Part shown: piece by piece, positions 61,771-64,000 of the stretch
Position numbering within the stretch: position 1 is the first letter of the stretch
Layout of the letters: each line of letters starts with the position of its first letter
Source of the DNA: Microbacterium sp. LWS13-1.2
Lineage (GTDB): Bacteria > Actinomycetota > Actinomycetes > Actinomycetales > Microbacteriaceae
NCBI RefSeq assembly: GCF_040144835.1
Contig: NZ_CP151632.1
Span: 4,262,448-4,326,447 of the forward strand
DNA length: 64,000 nucleotides
Direction of reading: 5' to 3'
Position numbers and translations under genes: made by a program
The notes under the pieces: generated by a model
Databases searched by the model: none
The model's input: only the letters and a program-made list of their open reading frames with translations
Told to the model about the DNA's origin: nothing

Positions 61771-62244
61771 TCAGAGCGCCTTGCCGTACCAGCGGGAGGC
61801 GTTGGGGTTGTCGTTGTAGGGCTCGATGGCCTCGAAGCCGGTGCGCGCGTAGAGGGCGCCGGCCGCCTCGAGCGAGTGGTGGGTGTCGAGCACGAGCTCG
61901 GCCGCCCCGAACTCGCGGGCTCGCCGCTCCAGGTCCTCGACGATGAGGCGCCCCCAGCCGCGGCCGCGCGTGGACGGGCGGAGGTAAAGGTGCTTGAGCT
62001 CGTAGCGGGTGCCGAGCGGCCCCTCCGCGATGAGACGGATGCCGCCGCAGCCCTGGGCGACGCCCTCGTCGTCGTCGAGCACGACGAAGACGCCTGCGGG
62101 CGGCATGAACGCCGCCGGATCGGGGAAGGTGGTGCGATACGAGACGCCCTGGACCGCGAACCCTTCGGTGCGGATCTGGAAGTACTCGGCCAGGAGTGCG
62201 TGTGCATCGGGTGCGTCGACGGGGGAGGAGCGCAGTTTCACCAC
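61771..62244 (-). CDS. GNAT-family N-acetyltransferase
   Basis: The 157-residue protein has the GNAT core: GCGGIRLI as strand beta-4, then LKHLYLRPSTRGRGWGRLIVEDL with the acetyl-CoA-binding Arg-Gly-Arg-Gly-Trp-Gly, and LYARTGFEAIEPY near the C-terminus. GTG 62244 or GTG 62241 are both possible; 62244 is chosen because TACCCT lies 6 nt upstream as in other leaderless genes here. It acetylates a small amine or protein, not identified. Confidence 0.88.
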   Translation of the reverse strand: MVKLRSSPVDAPDAHALLAEYFQIRTEGFAVQGVSYRTTFPDPAAFMPPAGVFVVLDDDEGVAQGCGGIRLIAEGPLGTRYELKHLYLRPSTRGRGWGRLIVEDLERRAREFGAAELVLDTHHSLEAAGALYARTGFEAIEPYNDNPNASRWYGKAL

Positions 62245-62304
62245 CCCTCCAGGGTAGGCGTCGGCGCGGCTGCCGCCCGCCAGGAGTGGTGTCCGGGCGC
62301 CGCC

Positions 62305-62310
62305 TAGGAT
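62305..62310 (+). promoter_or_regulatory. -10 box for a leaderless dapB transcript
   Basis: TAGGAT lies 6 nt before ATG 62317, with no Shine-Dalgarno sequence between them. Confidence 0.6.
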
Positions 62311-62316
62311 GGATCC

Positions 62317-63132
62317 ATGACGACACGCGTGGCCATCGTCGGCGGCACTGGGAAGCTGGGCGCGATCATCCGCGACGCGGTCGAGGCCGAGCCCGGGTTC
62401 GAGGTCGCGGGCGTCCTGTCGTCGCGCTCCGAGCTGTCCGAGCTCGACGGCGCCGATCTGGTGGTCGACGCCTCGACGCCGGCGGTGTCGATCGATGTCG
62501 TGCGTGCGGCGATCGAGCGCGGCATCAACGTGCTCGTGGGCACCTCCGGGTGGTCCGCCGAGCGCATCGCTCTCGTGCGCCCGCTCGTCGAGGCGGCGGG
62601 CACCGGCGCGGTCTTCATCCCCAACTTCTCGATCGGCTCGGTGCTGGGCTCCGCCCTCGCGGCGGCCGCGGCGCCCTTCTTCCCCTCGATCGAGATCGTC
62701 GAGGCCCACCGCGAGACCAAGATCGACTCGCCGAGCGGCACCGCGGTGCGCACCGCGGAGCTCATCGCGTCCGCCCGTGAGACGGTGGGCCCGGTCGAGT
62801 CGCCCCACGTCGACCAGCGCGCCCGCGGACAACAGGTCGCCAGCGTGCCGATCCACTCGCTGCGCCGCCCCGGAGTCGTCGCCCGCCAGGAGACGGTCCT
62901 GTCGGGAGCCGGCGAGTCCCTCACGATCGTGCACGACACCGTCGAGCCCGCGCAGGCGTACGGTCCCGGCATCCGTCTCGCCCTCGCGGCGGCGCGCGAC
63001 GCCACCGGAGTCATCATCGGACTCGACAGCCTGATCGACATCGGCATCGGCGGTCGCAAGGCACCCGCCGACGGGCGACCCGTCGACGAGGGTGGGGTGC
63101 CCGGCCAGGTCGCCCGCGCGACCGGCGCATGA
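62317..63132 (+). CDS. dapB: 4-hydroxy-tetrahydrodipicolinate reductase
   Basis: DapB reduces hydroxytetrahydrodipicolinate with NAD(P)H in lysine and diaminopimelate synthesis. The 271-residue protein starts with the Rossmann loop VAIVGGTGKLG, and has VGTSGW, NFSIGSVLG and the active-site segment EAHRETKIDSPSGTA. His131 and Lys135 correspond to His159 and Lys163 of the E. coli enzyme; the next residue, usually a second His, is Arg132. The TPR gene overlaps its stop by 4 bp. Confidence 0.95.
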   Translation: MTTRVAIVGGTGKLGAIIRDAVEAEPGFEVAGVLSSRSELSELDGADLVVDASTPAVSIDVVRAAIERGINVLVGTSGWSAERIALVRPLVEAAGTGAVFIPNFSIGSVLGSALAAAAAPFFPSIEIVEAHRETKIDSPSGTAVRTAELIASARETVGPVESPHVDQRARGQQVASVPIHSLRRPGVVARQETVLSGAGESLTIVHDTVEPAQAYGPGIRLALAAARDATGVIIGLDSLIDIGIGGRKAPADGRPVDEGGVPGQVARATGA

Positions 63133-63578
63133 GCGCTCGCATCGGCGTCGTCGTCATGGCGGCGCTGCTCGCGCTGTACATCGTGCTCGTCGGGCAGCGC
63201 GCGTGGCTGCTGATCGCGAGCGGCGATCCGATCGGCATCGCGATGGGCATCGCCCTCGTCGTCCTCCCGGTCATCGCCGCCTGGGCGCTCGGCCGCGAGC
63301 TGTGGTTCGGCGTCCGTGCGCAGCAGCTCGGCCGGCGGCTGGAGGCTGAGGGAGGGCTGCCGGCCGACGAGGTCGCGGTGCGCCCGAGCGGCCGCGTCCT
63401 GCGCGAGGACGGGGATGCCGTGTTCCCCGCTTACCGCGCGGAGGCTGAGGCCCACCCCGACGACTGGCGGGCCTGGTACCGGCTCGGCCTCGCCTACGAC
63501 GCCGCCGGGGACCGGCGGCGTGCGCGTGAGGCGGTGCGAACCGCGATCCGCCTCGAGACCGCCGACCGCCCCCGCTGA
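63129..63578 (+). CDS. membrane protein with a TPR-like end, cotranscribed with dapB
   Basis: The 149-residue product has two transmembrane helices (about 5-24 and 35-55) and a cytoplasmic part that ends in one or two TPR-like helices (DDWRAWYRLGLAYDAAGDRR followed by ARE). ATG 63129 overlaps the dapB stop (ATGA). I recall similar proteins after dapB in Microbacteriaceae, but no role is known. Confidence 0.8.
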   Translation: MSARIGVVVMAALLALYIVLVGQRAWLLIASGDPIGIAMGIALVVLPVIAAWALGRELWFGVRAQQLGRRLEAEGGLPADEVAVRPSGRVLREDGDAVFPAYRAEAEAHPDDWRAWYRLGLAYDAAGDRRRAREAVRTAIRLETADRPR

Positions 63579-63618
63579 TCGGCGCCGTCGGCCGGTCGCA
63601 GCGAGCCGGCGTGTGGGA

Positions 63619-64000
63619 TCAGGCCGCGGCGGGCACGGCGGCGGCGACTGCGTCCTCGACGGTCGGATGCGAGAACTCGAAGCCCGACTGCAGGAGCGCC
63701 GAGGGCACGACGTGCGCGTCCGAGGTGAGGAGCGCCTCGGTGGCGTCGGGGCCGAGCACGAGTCTCATGCCCCAGACCGGTGCCCGCAGCAGGAACGGGC
63801 GGTTCATCCGCACGGCGAGGGCGAATCCGAGATCGTCGGCCGTGGCGCGCGTCGGGCCGGCGAGGTTGACCGGACCGGTGAGGCGGGCGTCGATGACGTG
63901 GCGGATGGCGCGCACCTCGTCGTCGAGCGAGATCCACGGCCACACCTGCGTGCCGCGGCCGATGGGCCCGGCGACGCCGAGCCGGGTGAGGAGCAGCAGG
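63619..64000 (-). CDS. TIGR01777-type SDR epimerase, C-terminal part only
   Basis: The visible 126 residues continue to the window edge, where the coding frame stays open, so the true start is outside. GPIGRGTQVWPWISLDDEVRAI, abbreviated to its key Gly, Trp and Ile-Ser-Leu-Asp residues, followed by GPVNLAGPTRAT and a DUF1731-type end (VVPSALLQSGFEFSHPTVEDA) is typical of this NAD(P)-binding epimerase family. The internal ATG at 63945 is not the real start. Confidence 0.88.
   Translation of the reverse strand, partial: LLLLTRLGVAGPIGRGTQVWPWISLDDEVRAIRHVIDARLTGPVNLAGPTRATADDLGFALAVRMNRPFLLRAPVWGMRLVLGPDATEALLTSDAHVVPSALLQSGFEFSHPTVEDAVAAAVPAAA

Overview
The window reads as a continuous piece of chromosome from a high-GC (about 70% by eye) actinobacterium, most likely a member of the Microbacteriaceae close to Microbacterium. 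The reasons are the truB-ribF-rpsO-pnp-dapB core genes, GTG/TTG starts, 4-bp ATGA/GTGA gene overlaps, many probable leaderless genes (TANNNT followed 6-7 nt later by ATG or GTG), DUF5302 and CE1758/CE1759-type genes, and heavy use of the word GGATGC/GCATCC. I see no tRNA, rRNA, transposase, integrase, phage gene or CRISPR array.

Layout. 1-3.0 kb: end of truB, small membrane proteins and ribF. 3.1-7.6 kb: a SorC-type regulator with a palindromic operator, deoC, an aldehyde dehydrogenase and a truncated aldehyde dehydrogenase-like partner (deoxyribose or acetaldehyde catabolism). 7.7-15 kb: NRDE protein, coaBC, a membrane-anchored glycerophosphodiesterase, a lipoprotein, a SNF2 helicase and pfkA. 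15.3-22.6 kb: oligopeptidase B, a Pit phosphate transporter, a metallophosphoesterase, aspA and a Pro/Ala-rich membrane protein. 22.6-28.3 kb: a FAH-family hydrolase, a PrsW-type protease, an FKBP isomerase, YceI, a frameshifted AraC regulator and a DMT transporter. 28.6-35.5 kb: rpsO, surE-pfkB, a 2-oxoglutarate oxygenase, an epoxide hydrolase divergent from a WYL regulator, and an acyltransferase. 35.6-38.1 kb: a carboxylesterase and an alpha/beta hydrolase. 38.2-46.6 kb: an alpha-galactoside/alpha-glucoside locus (GH36, ABC binding protein and two permeases, ROK regulator, GH13). 46.7-48.6 kb: a luciferase-like monooxygenase with its flavin reductase. 48.6-52.2 kb: a DNA/RNA non-specific nuclease, a DedA protein and a glycosyltransferase-SGNH hydrolase fusion. 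52.2-55.8 kb: a CitA/DcuS-type two-component system divergent from a DctA carrier. 55.9-57.0 kb: three small genes. 57.1-64 kb: pnp with a long structured leader, an aldo/keto-reductase-like protein lacking its catalytic residues, a histidine phosphatase, a GNAT acetyltransferase, dapB, a TPR membrane protein and the end of a TIGR01777-type epimerase.

How the genes fit together. The translation/RNA core block (truB, ribF, rpsO, pnp, dapB) keeps its order and orientation, but two accessory stretches of about 25-28 kb separate its members. These stretches hold carbon-source and detoxification modules, mostly bounded by strong GC-rich hairpins in convergent intergenic gaps. DctA with its two-component system and AspA would channel C4-dicarboxylates and aspartate into the TCA cycle. 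DeoC with the aldehyde dehydrogenases would turn deoxyribose-5-phosphate into triose phosphate and acetate. The sugar ABC locus has no ATPase gene here and must borrow one.

The observations most worth following are the enriched GGATGC word, which also forms terminator arms; the split ALDH16-like pair; the glycosyltransferase-SGNH fusion; the AKR pseudoenzyme next to pnp; and the large inverted repeats at 15.2 and 32.1 kb. None of this proves a wholly new system.
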